Source of the DNA: Photobacterium leiognathi
GTDB taxonomy: Bacteria; Pseudomonadota; Gammaproteobacteria; Enterobacterales; Vibrionaceae
Assembly: GCF_030685535.1 (NCBI RefSeq)
Contig: NZ_CP131601.1
Location: 806,001-870,000, forward strand
Direction of reading: 5' to 3'
DNA length: 64,000 nt
Position numbers and translations under genes: made by a program. Below are positions 20,134 through 33,787 of this stretch, piece after piece. The first letter of the stretch is position 1, and every line of letters begins with the position of its first letter. Below the pieces are notes generated by a model that saw only the letters and a program-made list of their open reading frames with translations, did not search any database and was not told where the DNA came from.

Positions 20134-20643
20134 TTATTTCTTAACGCGTAGAACTGGTGTTTCACCAACGTTTACTGCGCCAGAAAGCTTAGTTAGCTCT
20201 TTGATCTCGTCCATGTTAGAGATAACAACTGGAGTCAGAGTTGACTTAGCTTTCTCTTCTAGTAGTGCAAGATCGAACTCGATGATAGTGTCGCCAACTT
20301 TAACAGTTTGGCCTTCTTCAGCGATGCGAGTGAAACCTTCGCCTTTAAGTTCAACAGTATCAATACCGAAGTGAACGAAAAGTTCGATGCCATCGTCAGA
20401 CTCAATAGAGAAAGCGTGGTTAGTTTCAAAGATCTTACCGATAGTACCGTTTACTGGTGCAACCATTTTGTTGCCAGCTGGTTTGATAGCAATACCGTCA
20501 CCAACGATTTTTTCAGCAAATACTACATCTGGCACATCTTCGATGTTAACGATTTCGCCAGAAAGAGGTGCGATGATTTCAATTGCACCAGCTTCATTGC
20601 TGTCGTCAGAAACCAGTTTCTTCAATTTGTCAAACAGACCCAT
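20134..20643 (-). CDS. crr: glucose-specific PTS enzyme IIA (EIIA-Glc)
   Basis: 169 residues, same length as E. coli EIIA-Glc. Takes phosphate from HPr, passes it to EIIB-Glc, stimulates adenylate cyclase and, when unphosphorylated, inhibits permeases and binds FrsA. The phosphorylated His lies in [17 protein letters not shown] (about residue 91) and the companion His in [11 protein letters not shown] (about 76). Third gene of ptsH-ptsI-crr, 42 bases after ptsI. Confidence 0.96.
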   Translation of the reverse strand: MGLFDKLKKLVSDDSNEAGAIEIIAPLSGEIVNIEDVPDVVFAEKIVGDGIAIKPAGNKMVAPVNGTIGKIFETNHAFSIESDDGIELFVHFGIDTVELKGEGFTRIAEEGQTVKVGDTIIEFDLALLEEKAKSTLTPVVISNMDEIKELTKLSGAVNVGETPVLRVKK

Positions 20644-20685
20644 ATCGATGCTCCTAAGCGTTGTTATATTATCTGCAGCTATTAA

Positions 20686-22410
20686 TTAGCAGATGGTCTT
20701 TTCTGCGATGAATTTTTCTACGTGCTCTTCGATTTCAGCAGCAGTAGGTAGAGACAATGCGTGCTCTGCCATTGCTTTAACATCAGCGAAGTTAGCGTTA
20801 CGGATAACTTTCTTGATGCGAGGGATAGAAATCGCACTCATACTGAATTCGTCAAGACCCATACCTAAAAGCAGTAGAGTTGCACGTTCGTCGCCAGCAA
20901 GCTCACCACACATACCTGTCCACTTACCTTCAGCGTGAGAAGCATCAATTACTTGCTTGATCACTGTAAGTACAGCAGGAGATAGCGGGTTGTAAAGATG
21001 AGAAATCAGCTCATTACCGCGGTCAACTGCTAGAGTATACTGGGTTAAGTCGTTGGTACCAATACTAAAGAAAGAAACTTCTTTCGCTAGATGGTGTGCA
21101 ATAGCTGCAGCTGCTGGTGTTTCAACCATAACACCGATTTCGATGTTAGCGTCAAAAGCCAAGCCTTCAGCAGTTAATTCTGCTTTAAACTCTTCAATAG
21201 CAGCTTTAAGTGTGCGAACTTCTTCAACCGAGATAATCATCGGGAACATGATGCGGATCTTACCGTGTGCAGATGCACGAAGAATAGCACGGAATTGATC
21301 ACGTAGGATTTCACGACGGTCAAGGCTGATACGAATCGCACGCCAACCCAAGAATGGGTTCATTTCTTTTGGTAGATCTAGGTATGGAAGATCTTTATCA
21401 CCACCGATATCCATAGTACGGATAATCACTGGCTCACCGTGCATTGCTTCTGCTACTTCTTTGTACGCTTGGTATTGCTCTTCTTCTGTAGGTAGAGCAT
21501 CGCGATCCATGAACAGGAACTCAGTACGGTATAGACCAACGCCTTCACCACCATTACGGTTTACGCCGTCACAGTCTTTAACTGTACCGATGTTACCGCA
21601 AACTTCTACTTGCTTGCCATCAAGCGTGATTGCAGGAAGATCTTTTAGCTTAGCTAGTTCTTCTTGCTCAGCTTTGTGTGCATCGCTAATAGCTTTGAAT
21701 TTGTTTAATTCATCATCAGTTGGATTGATAACAACCTGGTTGTTGATTGCATCAAGTACTAGCATGTCGCCAGATTTAACTTTTGATGTGATATCGTTTG
21801 TACCCACAATCGCTGGGATCTCAAGAGAGCGTGCCATGATTGAAGTGTGTGAAGTACGACCACCGATATCTGTGATAAAGCCACGAACGTAATCAAGGTT
21901 GATTTGTGCAGTTTCAGAAGGCGTTAAGTCGTTAGCAACTAGGATAACTTCTTCGTTGATTGCACTTAGGTTGATTACATTGATGCCTAATGCGTTTTTA
22001 ATGAAACGGCTACCGATATCACGGATATCTGCAGCACGTTCTTTAAGGTACTCGTCATCTAAAGACTCAAGCGTTTGTGCTTGCTCTTCGATCACAGAGT
22101 AAATCGCATAGTCAGCCGATGTTTTGTCTTTAATAAGGGCTATGATTTCTTCTTCTAGCTCCTCATCTTCAAGCAACATGATGTGACCTTCAAAGATCGC
22201 TTCTTTCTCTTCACCAAACGTGACTCGTGCTTTTTCTTTGATTACTTCTAGTTGCTCAGACGATTTCTTTCGAGCGTCGAAGAAACGTTGAATTTCGTTA
22301 TCGATTTGGTCAGCAGAGATTGGTGTTTTGTTTAGAACAATCTCTTCTTCTTGCAATAGTAGTGCTTTAGCAAAAGCAATACCTGGAGATGCCAAGATAC
22401 CTGAAATCAT
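20686..22410 (-). CDS. ptsI: PTS enzyme I
   Basis: 574-residue phosphoenolpyruvate-protein phosphotransferase that starts the PTS relay by phosphorylating HPr. Active-site His is in [18 protein letters not shown] (about residue 189); the PEP-binding C-terminal domain carries [28 protein letters not shown] and the acid/base Cys in GMCGELAGD (about 502). Lies between ptsH and crr on one transcript. Confidence 0.97.
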   Translation of the reverse strand: MISGILASPGIAFAKALLLQEEEIVLNKTPISADQIDNEIQRFFDARKKSSEQLEVIKEKARVTFGEEKEAIFEGHIMLLEDEELEEEIIALIKDKTSADYAIYSVIEEQAQTLESLDDEYLKERAADIRDIGSRFIKNALGINVINLSAINEEVILVANDLTPSETAQINLDYVRGFITDIGGRTSHTSIMARSLEIPAIVGTNDITSKVKSGDMLVLDAINNQVVINPTDDELNKFKAISDAHKAEQEELAKLKDLPAITLDGKQVEVCGNIGTVKDCDGVNRNGGEGVGLYRTEFLFMDRDALPTEEEQYQAYKEVAEAMHGEPVIIRTMDIGGDKDLPYLDLPKEMNPFLGWRAIRISLDRREILRDQFRAILRASAHGKIRIMFPMIISVEEVRTLKAAIEEFKAELTAEGLAFDANIEIGVMVETPAAAAIAHHLAKEVSFFSIGTNDLTQYTLAVDRGNELISHLYNPLSPAVLTVIKQVIDASHAEGKWTGMCGELAGDERATLLLLGMGLDEFSMSAISIPRIKKVIRNANFADVKAMAEHALSLPTAAEIEEHVEKFIAEKTIC

Positions 22411-22464
22411 AGCTTTACCTTTAATTAACTAAAAACTGAAAACCCGTTTGTATATAAACGTAGC

Positions 22465-22752
22465 TTAGATTTCGCGGAACATTGCAACTGGAGAACCGTC
22501 GTGATCTTCTTTTAGCTGAATTAGAGCGTCAACAGCTTCTTGAGCTTGAGCACCTTCACCAGAGATAGTGATTTGTGCGCCTTTGATTAGGCCAAGAGTT
22601 TGAAGCTTGAATAGGCTTTTCGCGCTTGCGCTTTTACCGTTAGCAGTTACAGTCACATCTGCATCGAATGATTTAGCTTCTTTAACGAACTGAGCCGCTG
22701 GACGAGTGTGTAAACCATTTGGTGCTGTGATTTCAACTTGCTTCTGATACAT
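22465..22752 (-). CDS. ptsH: phosphocarrier protein HPr, with an extended C-terminus
   Basis: Relays phosphate from enzyme I to EIIA proteins. The phosphorylated His15 region [20 protein letters not shown] and the Ser46 region [16 protein letters not shown] are intact. At 95 residues it is about ten longer than E. coli HPr (85); the extra C-terminal stretch [13 protein letters not shown] has no counterpart there. The frame and codon use give no sign of a frameshift. First gene of the operon; promoter within 22753-22999. Confidence 0.93.
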   Translation of the reverse strand: MYQKQVEITAPNGLHTRPAAQFVKEAKSFDADVTVTANGKSASAKSLFKLQTLGLIKGAQITISGEGAQAQEAVDALIQLKEDHDGSPVAMFREI

Positions 22753-23061
22753 AATTCACCCCGATAGATATAGTATTTTATTTAATAATTACTTTATTTA
22801 TGACAAGCATAAGTTTATATCTTTGCTTGTTCCGCTACATTATAAACTACCTAATAGCATCATGTCTTAGCTTTAATCCAAGTCAAAGTTTTTTGAGAAA
22901 CTTGCTTGTAATCGACAAATGCGCGGTTTTTGCTCCTTTATTTCGGAGCTAAAAATAAAGCGTGCGAGTTTTATATTAAAGCTCAGTTCAAAATGCAACA
23001 AAAAAGCCCTCTATGGGGCTTTTTTCATGGTTTTATGCCTGTTTGGTATTACAAAGTGTGA
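22753..23061. other. intergenic region between cysK and ptsH
   Basis: Must contain the ptsH promoter on the minus strand. The cysK terminator lies at 23000-23025. I see no convincing riboswitch or additional gene, and no clear CRP or Cra site. Confidence 0.4.
23000..23025. terminator. terminator after cysK
   Basis: AAAAAAGCCC with GGGCTTTTTT around a six-base loop. It lies past the cysK stop on the minus strand; the Ts on both sides make it symmetric. Confidence 0.85.
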
Positions 23062-24030
23062 TCACTGTTGTGTTTCTTTTTCTGTGAAAATGCCCGCAAA
23101 TAACGCTGTTGATAGGTAACGTTCACCAGAACTTGGTAGCACAACAACAATATTTTTATCAGCAAACTCAGGGCGAGCTGCAATATTATTAGCAGCGACA
23201 ACAGCGGCACCTGATGAGATACCAGCAAGGATCCCTTCTTCTTCCATTAGACGACGTGCCATTTCAATTGCATCATCAGAGCTTACTTTTTGAACTTCAT
23301 CAATCAGTTCTAGATCTAGGTTGCCAGGGATGAAGCCTGCACCAATACCTTGGATCTTATGCGGAGCGGGTTGAACTGTATCACCATTTAGTGTCTGAGT
23401 GATCACTGGAGATTCTAGTGGCTCAACAGCAACAGTGGTAATCGCTTTACCTTTTTGTTGTTTAATAAAACGACTTACACCCGTTAATGTGCCGCCAGTA
23501 CCAACACCTGACACGAATACGTCAATCTCACCATCAGTCGCATCCCAAATTTCAGGACCTGTTGTCTTTTCGTGAATTTCTGGGTTTGCCGGGTTATTAA
23601 ATTGCTGTAGCAGAAGGTACTTGCTTGGATCTGAATTTACGATTTCTTCTGCTTTATCAATCGCGCCTTTCATACCTTTAGGTGCTTCGGTTAGCACAAG
23701 GTTAGCACCAAGTGCTTTTAGTAGTTTACGACGCTCAAGACTCATGCTTTCAGGCATTGTCAGCGTTAGCTTGTAACCACGAGCAGCAGCGACGAAAGCC
23801 AGAGCGACACCTGTATTACCACTGGTTGGCTCAACGAGTTCAACGCCTTCCTTTAATAGACCTTTTTTCTCTGCATCCCAAATCATATTGGCGCCAATAC
23901 GACATTTAACGCTAAAGCTTGGGTTACGAGCTTCAACTTTTGCGAAAACTTTGCCATTACTGACACGGTTTAGACGTACTAGTGGAGTATTACCGATGGT
24001 TAGCGAATTATCTTCGTAAATCTTGCTCAT
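23062..24030 (-). CDS. cysK: cysteine synthase A
   Basis: O-acetylserine sulfhydrylase, 322 residues, PLP enzyme making cysteine from O-acetylserine and sulfide. The PLP lysine is in [14 protein letters not shown] (about residue 42); the phosphate cup [10 protein letters not shown] (about 69-78) and [12 protein letters not shown] (about 177-188) are intact. Beside cysZ, as in E. coli, but 275 bases and a terminator separate them, so each has its own transcript. Confidence 0.96.
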   Translation of the reverse strand: MSKIYEDNSLTIGNTPLVRLNRVSNGKVFAKVEARNPSFSVKCRIGANMIWDAEKKGLLKEGVELVEPTSGNTGVALAFVAAARGYKLTLTMPESMSLERRKLLKALGANLVLTEAPKGMKGAIDKAEEIVNSDPSKYLLLQQFNNPANPEIHEKTTGPEIWDATDGEIDVFVSGVGTGGTLTGVSRFIKQQKGKAITTVAVEPLESPVITQTLNGDTVQPAPHKIQGIGAGFIPGNLDLELIDEVQKVSSDDAIEMARRLMEEEGILAGISSGAAVVAANNIAARPEFADKNIVVVLPSSGERYLSTALFAGIFTEKETQQ

Positions 24031-24251
24031 GCTTCGTTCCTTCGTGACACGTTAAAAGTAATATGAATTAAGCATATACTGGATAAGTGATTTGAAAAGT
24101 AATAAATGGTTATATCTTATTGTTATCAATATGTGAATTGTATTGAACTTAAGATATATAGCGGGAGTAAAAGCGTCAAGTGCCTAATTTACAAATATCT
24201 TTTACTTAAAAAAGGATAATAAAGAGGAATTTATTGGTTGCTATCAAAAAT

Positions 24252-24278
24252 AAAAAAGAGCACAAAAAAGTGCTCTTT
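24252..24278 (-). terminator. terminator after cysZ
   Basis: AAAGAGCAC (24255-24263), six-base loop, GTGCTCTTT (24270-24278). The minus strand then continues into a T-rich tract. Confidence 0.87.
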
Positions 24279-24304
24279 GAATTAAGTGAGTAAATAATGC
24301 TTGT

Positions 24305-25066
24305 TTAGTAGCGTTTAAATTGCTCGCGATAATGATCGACCCACATAGCTGTTGCACCACAAACTGCAAACGGCATGACAAGCAAATTAATGATTGGTGT
24401 CATGGTAAAAAACATGACGATAGCTCCGAAACTCAGTGCACGACCTCGATTCTCTTTTAGTGCATCTCTCATATCAATGAACGGCACTTTATGGTTATCA
24501 AAAGGATAGTCAACGTACTGGATCGTCATCATCCAAGCACTAAATAAAAACCAAAGTACAGGAGCTACGGTTTGACCAATTGCAGGGATCCACATCAAGA
24601 TCAATAAGCCGATTGCTTTTGGTAAATAGTACTTTAATTTTGTCCATTCTCGTCCCATGGTGCGAGGCAAATCTTTTATCAAAGCTTTAAAGCCATCGTC
24701 AGGTGCTTCTTTGCCTGTTAATTTAGCTTCTAAATATTCAGCTAATAGTCCATTAAAGGGAGCTGCTATCCAGTTGGCAATGGTGCTAAAGAAATAGGAA
24801 AAGGTCACTAAGGCTGCTATAGCTATAAGTGACTATAGTACATAAGACAACCATTCTAGCCAGCTTGGTAAATAGCTAAGCCAACCATCAATCCAACCAC
24901 TTAAATGCGTCAACAAGGTTGCAAATGCACCTCCTAATAAAAGGATGTTGATAATGAGTGGAATGATAACAAAACGACGGATCCCTGGTTGGGTCACTAG
25001 TTTTAACCCTTGAAAAAAGTAGCCAGCACCGCTGGTTGTTGATTTGATGACATGCTGTTGTGACAT
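24305..25066 (-). pseudogene. cysZ: cysZ interrupted by one in-frame TAG
   Basis: CysZ is an inner-membrane sulfate-uptake protein. The full frame has 253 sense-length codons, equal to E. coli CysZ, but codon 78 is TAG (24835-24833). The part before it ([20 protein letters not shown] to LEWLSYVL) and the part after it ([20 protein letters not shown] to [10 protein letters not shown]) lie in the same frame and both look intact, with the membrane segments and [16 protein letters not shown] motif in place. Relatives usually have Trp at this point, so TGG to TAG is the likely change. It could be a true recent pseudogene, an amber codon read through by a suppressor, or a sequence error. Confidence 0.85.
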
Positions 25067-25421
25067 TCATTTCTCCTTAACGGCTTTTCCTTGACTATTC
25101 TATTGTCGAAATAAGGAAGAGGATATAGGCTGCATGTTAACGGGCGAGATAGGATGGAATCAAATTTGAATATGGTTGTCACAGTTTTGACACGCCACTA
25201 AATCCTTTCATTCATAATGAAAAGTGGTGTAAAAGTGTGCAAAACTCACGTTGTAAAGACTATCTTGACTGAATAGCGATATTCAACTTCTCATTCTCAT
25301 TTGAGTTTTGGTACAGTAAGTCATCGGCGAGAAATTCTAACTAGAGATTTTGTCTGCCTAGTAGATTTTTTTCTATTATTAACCCCGTCTAGGGATAACG
25401 AGTTAATTTCAGAGTATTCGT
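25067..25421. other. divergent cysZ-zipA promoter region
   Basis: 355 bases without a gene. One palindrome stands out, TGTCA-N6-TGACA at 25177-25192. I cannot assign a regulator to it. Promoters for cysZ and zipA are expected here. Confidence 0.35.
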
Positions 25422-26789
<1,368 letters not shown>

Positions 26790-26819
26790 TCCTTAATATA
26801 AGGATAAGAAATTAATAAT

Positions 26820-26847
26820 CAGGCTCCTTTAAGGAGCCTGTTTTTTT
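26820..26847 (+). terminator. terminator after zipA
   Basis: CAGGCTCC (26820-26827), loop TTTAA, GGAGCCTG (26833-26840), then T7. Confidence 0.93.
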
Positions 26848-26933
26848 ATTTATATTTAGGTGCAATTAACACGTATCGTGTAACTAATATTATGATTGCG
26901 CACTAAAACAATCATCAAGATTTTGTTAGGTAG

Positions 26934-28955
<2,022 letters not shown>

Positions 28956-28988
28956 CAGCGTAAAAGTCGAGAACATACTTAGTTACAA

Positions 28989-29020
28989 AAAACGCCCACC
29001 GTTTGGACGGGCGTTTTTTT
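28989..29020 (+). terminator. terminator after ligA
   Basis: AAAACGCCC with GGGCGTTTTTTT around a short loop that can itself pair (CCG/CGG). Confidence 0.9.
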
Positions 29021-29493
29021 ATGAATAAAATGAAACAGTGTATAAAACTATGTGATCAATATGTTCGGTTCAATCAGAGTAAGCAAAATATAAATAAAAA
29101 TGTTAATAAAATGTTTGTTATTTTTGTGGCGTTTTTTTATTGAAATTCAAAATACGATCAGCATCACACTAAGTGTCTTTTTGTTTTTAAGATATTGATT
29201 TTAAATGGTTTCAATGTTGCTTTTTGACGGAGTTAAAACATTTGAACTTGATCACTATAGGAGAGAAACTTTGCACTGAATCAAATTTTTAACACAAGAA
29301 ATTAAGTTCTTATTGATGTTTTGCGCTGCGAAAGTAGTCTTAATAACGAAGTTAAACAAAGTTCAATTTTGAACGAAAAAAATATGAATTGGTCGAAATG
29401 ATTCGGCTAACATATGGGAGATTTACTTGTAGCCTTCGGCGGCCAACCTTTCAGGTTACAGGTAAACAGCTTATATCTTTTAGGAGTTATTCC
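29021..29493 (+). other. long AT-rich leader and promoter region of the porin gene
   Basis: About 470 bases with no gene. Near the 3' end (29430-29465) two small hairpins are possible, GCC-TTC-GGC and AACCT-TTC-AGGTT, just upstream of the ribosome site AGGAG (29482-29486). A long leader suggests post-transcriptional control, as known for outer-membrane porins, but I see no certain sRNA target. Confidence 0.4.
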
Positions 29494-30843
29494 ATGGAAT
29501 CAAAGTTTTTTAAAGTTTCTGCTTTAACAGCAGCAATGTTAGGTGCAGTAGCAATGCCTGCTACAGCAGAAGAAATGGACGTTTCTTCTCCAGTAATTCA
29601 AGAAGAAATCGCATTTTTCAACGATTCAACTATTAGTGGTAATGTGAACTTTTGGTTCCGTGACCGTGAGCGTGGTAATGTAGACGCTGATGGTAATAAC
29701 ACTCCAAAAGAAACGAACCTAAATCACGGTTCTGTATTCATGAATCTAGGTTTTAACTCAGGTTATGTTGCAGACGTGGTTGGTTTAGATCTTGTTGTTT
29801 ACTCAACGTGGGATCTGTTCAATGATGGCGGTACTTACCATGAGATGAACTTCCTACCATGGGATCGTACATGGGATACTGCTGACTGGTCTAAGAAAGA
29901 AAAAGGTGGCATCTCTGTTTCAACAGCAGCTCTTAAATTCAAGCTTGGTGCTAATGCAAACGCTAAGTTAGGTTACTTCCAACCTTCTGTACCTAGTGCT
30001 CTAGGTGTTAACTGGTCATTCGCTCCTGGTACATACTTAGGTGGTGAAATCGGTGCAAACTTTGGTGATCTAGCTCTTGGTTTAGTTGTTGCTGACCAAT
30101 ATAAAGCACCATGGTACAAGTACACTGATGAAATGCGTTCATACGCTGATGGTGAAGGTTCAACGCTTTACTCTGTAGGTCTACGTTACGGCTTTGGTAA
30201 TGGCATGAGCATTGATACTGCTTACGCTAATCTTGATGAGCGTTCAATCGCACACTTCAAGTTTAAAGCAACAACTGAAGGCGGCTTCTACTACTCTCCA
30301 CAGCTTTACGTAGTTAAAGATGACAAGCAATACGAAGATGATTACGGCTACCAGTTAGCGATGTTAACATCTTGGGCTGCAGGCCCTTACTCAATGCGTC
30401 TTGAAGCAACATACACTGACGCTGGTGAAGATGGTAACTGGTTCGCATACCGTCCAACTCAAGGTTACGGCCAATCAAATGGTGCTTACGAGATTTGGTG
30501 GAACAACCGTTCTGACTTCAACCACGATGGCGAATTTGCAGGTTTCGCATCTGTATCTCGTGACTTCTCTGACATCGGTGCTACTGGTCTAAACGCTGGT
30601 ATTAGTGGCGCATTCGGTTTAGGTGCTGAAGTTGCTGATTACAAAGAGCTTAAAGAATACGCTGCAAGTGTATTTGCAAGCTACGCAATCCAGGGTGGTG
30701 CGCTTAAGGGTGCTAACCTAGGTATGCACTACACCAAATACTACAATGATTCAGATGCTCCTAACTGGACTGGTTACACTAACGCATTCCAAGACGAGTC
30801 AGATATTAAAGTTACTCTAACGATTCCTTTCTCTGTAAAGTAA
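29494..30843 (+). CDS. outer-membrane porin, OprD/ChiP (chitoporin)-like
   Basis: 449-residue beta-barrel protein. A Sec signal (about 1-22, VSALTAAMLGAVAMPATA-E) is followed by FNDSTISGNVNFWFRDRERGN and many alternating amphipathic strands, ending in the aromatic/hydrophobic final strand IKVTLTIPFSVK. The layout, with LGYFQPSVPSALGVNWSFAPG and an internal Asp/Trp-rich loop region, suits the OprD-like group that includes Vibrio chitoporin. Substrate is not certain from sequence. ATG 29494 is set by AGGAG seven bases upstream; the open frame begins 35 codons earlier in the leader. Confidence 0.7.
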   Translation: MESKFFKVSALTAAMLGAVAMPATAEEMDVSSPVIQEEIAFFNDSTISGNVNFWFRDRERGNVDADGNNTPKETNLNHGSVFMNLGFNSGYVADVVGLDLVVYSTWDLFNDGGTYHEMNFLPWDRTWDTADWSKKEKGGISVSTAALKFKLGANANAKLGYFQPSVPSALGVNWSFAPGTYLGGEIGANFGDLALGLVVADQYKAPWYKYTDEMRSYADGEGSTLYSVGLRYGFGNGMSIDTAYANLDERSIAHFKFKATTEGGFYYSPQLYVVKDDKQYEDDYGYQLAMLTSWAAGPYSMRLEATYTDAGEDGNWFAYRPTQGYGQSNGAYEIWWNNRSDFNHDGEFAGFASVSRDFSDIGATGLNAGISGAFGLGAEVADYKELKEYAASVFASYAIQGGALKGANLGMHYTKYYNDSDAPNWTGYTNAFQDESDIKVTLTIPFSVK

Positions 30844-30869
30844 TTCGTAACTAAAATTAGTTAAATTAG

Positions 30870-30904
30870 AAGCTAGCACCTAAAGGTGCTAGCTTTTCTT
30901 TTTT
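30870..30904 (+). terminator. terminator after the porin gene
   Basis: AAGCTAGCACC, loop TAAA, GGTGCTAGCTT, then a T-rich tail. Confidence 0.92.
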
Positions 30905-30997
30905 TTAAGAATAAAGAAAAATTGTCACTTTAGAAGACGATAAGACATTTTCCCATTTCTATAATTAATGTGATTTAACTCACGTATGGGGAAAATA

Positions 30998-31243
30998 ATG
31001 AAAATATTTGTAATTATTTCGTTTTTTACTTTATCAGTTTTCTCGTCGTTAGCTCATGCTAGTGGAGGCGGCAGTGCTGGTGCAAATGGTGGTAATGGTG
31101 CACAAAGTGTTCCGATTTATCGTTGTGTTTATACCGATCGCAATGTTACCAACAGCAAGATGTATTTGTACCGCAATACTTCTGTGATAGTAATGGTGGA
31201 AAAACTATCCTGTAGATTTAGCTATGGCATAAGTCGTGAGTGA
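30998..31243 (+). CDS. small glycine-rich exported protein, unrecognised
   Basis: 81 residues from ATG 30998 (GGGGA upstream). A convincing signal peptide (MKIFVIISFFTLSVFSSLAHA) leads into a glycine/alanine-rich stretch (SGGGSAGANGGNGAQS) and a short domain with two cysteines (YRCVYTD...KLSCRFSYG) that could form a disulfide. No family recognised. Stands alone between the porin and gltX with no terminator of its own visible. Confidence 0.6.
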   Translation: MKIFVIISFFTLSVFSSLAHASGGGSAGANGGNGAQSVPIYRCVYTDRNVTNSKMYLYRNTSVIVMVEKLSCRFSYGISRE

Positions 31244-31358
31244 GTTATGCCATTTTTATTTGAATATTGTAGATTTACCCCACAGTGCTAAAATACCTCC
31301 CATTAGATAGAACACAGTAGTCCTTACTGTGTAGCTCTTCATTCATAAGGTAATTTCA

Positions 31359-32783
31359 ATGACGGTTAAAACTCGTTTTGCACCAAGCCCAACTGGCTTT
31401 TTGCATGTAGGTGGTGCTCGTACTGCACTGTACTCATGGCTGTACGCTAAACACATGGGCGGTGAGTTTGTACTACGTATCGAAGATACGGATTTAGAGC
31501 GTTCAACTCAGGAAGCTATTGATGCCATTATGGAAGGTATGGAATGGCTAGAGTTAAACTGGGATGAAGGTCCTTACTACCAAACAAAACGTTTTGATCG
31601 TTACAATGAAGTAGTTGATCAACTACTAGCAGAAGATAAAGCGTATAAGTGTTACTGCCCTAAAGAGCTACTTGACGAGATCCGTGAAGAGCAAATGGCG
31701 GCAGGTGTTAAACCTCGTTATGATGCAAACCACCCGAAAGTAGTTGCGGCCAACGCTGCGGCTACAGAAGATTCTCCGTTCTGTATTCGTTTCCGTAACC
31801 CGAAAGAAGGTACGGTTGTATTTGACGATAAAATCCGTGGTCGTATCGAAATTGCTAACAGTGAGCTTGATGATCTGATCATCCGCCGCACTGATGGTAG
31901 CCCAACATACAACTTCTGTGTTGTTATCGATGACTGGGATATGGGTATTACTCAAGTTGTTCGTGGTGAAGATCACATCAACAACACACCTCGCCAGATC
32001 AATATTTATGAAGCATTAGGTGCGCCAGTTCCTGAGTTTGCACACTGTGCAATGATCCTTGGTGATGACGGTGCTAAATTATCTAAGCGTCATGGTGCTG
32101 TAAGCGTAATGCAATACCGTGATGAAGGTTACCTACCTCAAGCGCTACTAAACTACTTAGTTCGTTTAGGTTGGTCTCACGGTGACCAAGAGATCTTTTC
32201 ACTACAAGAGATGATCGATCTATTTAGCCTAGAGTCAGTAAGTAAGTCTGCATCAGCATTCAATACTGACAAGCTATTATGGTTAAACAACCATTATATT
32301 AAAACAGCAGAGCCTGAGTACGTTGCAAAATACCTGCAATGGCACCTAGATCAAAAAGAAATTTCACTTGAAAATGGCCCTGCGATTGCAGAAGTTATTA
32401 AGCTTGTAGGTGAGCGTTGTAATACGCTGATCGAACTTGCTGAGCAATCTCGTTATTTCTACCAAGACTTCAACGAGTTTGAAGCTGGTGCTGCGAAGAA
32501 ACACCTACGCCCTGTAGCAAAAGAAGCGCTAGAGCTTGCACTAGCTAAAGTTGAAGCTCTTGATGAGTGGACAACTGAAAATCTACACGGTGTGATTGAA
32601 CAAGTTTGTGAAGAGCTTGAGCTAGGTATGGGTAAGGTGGGTATGCCACTACGTGTTGCTGTAACAGGTCAAGGTCAATCACCTTCGGTTGATGCAGTAA
32701 TGCAGCTTATTGGTAAAGAGCGCGTTGTAGCTCGCATCAAGATGGCACTTGCATACATTGCAGAGCGTGAAGCAAACGCATAA
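31359..32783 (+). CDS. gltX: glutamyl-tRNA synthetase
   Basis: Charges tRNA-Glu. 474 residues, class I fold. The HIGH-type motif reads [14 protein letters not shown] (about 10-23), the KMSKS-type motif reads [12 protein letters not shown] (about 237-248), and the C-terminal anticodon-binding domain runs from about residue 320. Ribosome site AAGG upstream. The TAA is followed by a strong terminator. Confidence 0.97.
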   Translation: MTVKTRFAPSPTGFLHVGGARTALYSWLYAKHMGGEFVLRIEDTDLERSTQEAIDAIMEGMEWLELNWDEGPYYQTKRFDRYNEVVDQLLAEDKAYKCYCPKELLDEIREEQMAAGVKPRYDANHPKVVAANAAATEDSPFCIRFRNPKEGTVVFDDKIRGRIEIANSELDDLIIRRTDGSPTYNFCVVIDDWDMGITQVVRGEDHINNTPRQINIYEALGAPVPEFAHCAMILGDDGAKLSKRHGAVSVMQYRDEGYLPQALLNYLVRLGWSHGDQEIFSLQEMIDLFSLESVSKSASAFNTDKLLWLNNHYIKTAEPEYVAKYLQWHLDQKEISLENGPAIAEVIKLVGERCNTLIELAEQSRYFYQDFNEFEAGAAKKHLRPVAKEALELALAKVEALDEWTTENLHGVIEQVCEELELGMGKVGMPLRVAVTGQGQSPSVDAVMQLIGKERVVARIKMALAYIAEREANA

Positions 32784-32801
32784 GTTTGTTGTGCTTAAAC
32801 G

Positions 32802-32830
32802 AAAAACGGAGCATTGATGCTCCGTTTTTT
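32802..32830. terminator. terminator after gltX
   Basis: AAAAACGGAGCAT, TG, ATGCTCCGTTTTTT; a long perfect stem likely used also by the convergent repeat-protein gene. Confidence 0.93.
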
Positions 32831-32841
32831 ATATCTAGTAT

Positions 32842-33378
32842 TTAGAATCTTGCATTCACAATAGGGAAAACAGGAAGATCTTTGCTGACGAAAGTACCGG
32901 AACGGTCGTAGTTAATTAAACCTATTTGAATACCTTTATTAATATGAACGGTAGCATTCATAAAGCCAAATTGAAGACCATTCAAGCTTCCTGCATAGTT
33001 AAACAGCCCAAATTGACCACCAGTGAAATTATTTGCGGTGTAGTTTATCAAACCAAAATCAGCCCCTTTTGCTGTACCCTCATTAAGGTTAGCAAGACCA
33101 AATTCAACCCCTTTCATGCTATTACGCGTTCGGTTTGCACCATAAAACATACCAAGGTTAAGACCTGTAAAGTTATCAATATCAGATAGCCCTAATAGTG
33201 AGATGTTTAAACCTTTTACGTTGTGGCTTCGACCATAAAGAGCACTTAAACGAACCCCAGATACATCACCAGCTGGTAAATTCAGACCAGGAACTGACAC
33301 TTGAACTGGCGTTGCTGCATATGCAGAAGACGCGCAAACAATAGTGGTGAGGAGAAGAGAGGTTAGTGGGAACTTCAT
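32842..33378 (-). CDS. exported glycine/asparagine-repeat protein, copy 1 (LA_2272-like)
   Basis: 178 residues with a signal peptide (to AYA-ATP). The mature part is a run of about ten imperfect repeats of the type G-(L/V/A)-x-(F/I/L)-G-(L/M)-x-N, e.g. VKGLNISLLGLSD, MKGVEFGLANLNE, AKGADFGLINYTA, LNGLQFGFMNAT, NKGIQIGLINYD. This resembles the LA_2272-type surface repeat. A beta-solenoid is plausible. A close paralogue lies at 33788-34327 beyond tRNA-Ala; the C-terminal 60 residues are nearly the same. Function unknown. Confidence 0.65.
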   Translation of the reverse strand: MKFPLTSLLLTTIVCASSAYAATPVQVSVPGLNLPAGDVSGVRLSALYGRSHNVKGLNISLLGLSDIDNFTGLNLGMFYGANRTRNSMKGVEFGLANLNEGTAKGADFGLINYTANNFTGGQFGLFNYAGSLNGLQFGFMNATVHINKGIQIGLINYDRSGTFVSKDLPVFPIVNARF

Positions 33379-33587
33379 GTAAATAATCCTTAATGTTAGT
33401 GCTTCTATTAAGGTTATTTAACCGTACATGCTTATTATTGGTGTCAATGATAGGTGAATAAATAATATTTAATATTAATATATGAAGCTTGTGATACGGC
33501 AATTATGTTGAGCTAATTCACAAAGCGAGTAATAACTAATTTGAGATATTGACACTAATAGGACGAGATTTTATTGTAACTGCGTTT

Positions 33588-33663
33588 GGGGCTATAGCTC
33601 AGCTGGGAGAGCGCTTCGCTGGCAGCGAAGAGGTCAGCGGTTCGATCCCGCTTAGCTCCACCA
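33588..33663 (+). tRNA. tRNA-Ala(GGC)
   Basis: 76 bases with encoded CCA. The acceptor GGGGCTA pairs with TAGCTCC; D-arm GCTCAGCTGGGAGAGC; anticodon stem CTTCG/CGAAG with loop CTGGCAG, anticodon GGC at 33621-33623; T-arm AGCGG-TTCGATC-CCGCT. A G at position 1 opposite a T gives one wobble pair in the acceptor, as normal for Ala. Confidence 0.97.
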
Positions 33664-33670
33664 AATTCTT

Positions 33671-33697
33671 AAACCTTGCGTAAGCGAGGTTTTTTTA
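33671..33697 (+). terminator. terminator after tRNA-Ala
   Basis: AACCTTGC-GTAA-GCGAGGTT followed by T6. Confidence 0.85.
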
Positions 33698-33718
33698 TAC
33701 CTGTTATTTGATAAAGAA

Positions 33719-33768
33719 AAGCCTCGCATTACGTTTCTTTTATGCTGAAAGAAATTGGTGCGAGGCTT
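33719..33768 (-). terminator. hairpin terminator of the second repeat-protein gene
   Basis: AAGCCTCGCA (33719-33728) pairs with TGCGAGGCTT (33759-33768); the loop holds a second TTTC/GAAA pairing. The minus strand continues into TTTTCTTT. Confidence 0.8.
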
Positions 33769-33787
33769 CTTTGTTTACGCGAGTGAA

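Noticed and set aside
25177..25192. TGTCA-N6-TGACA as a TyrR or NorR site
   Set aside because: It fits neither consensus well and neither neighbour belongs to those regulons; noted only as a palindrome.
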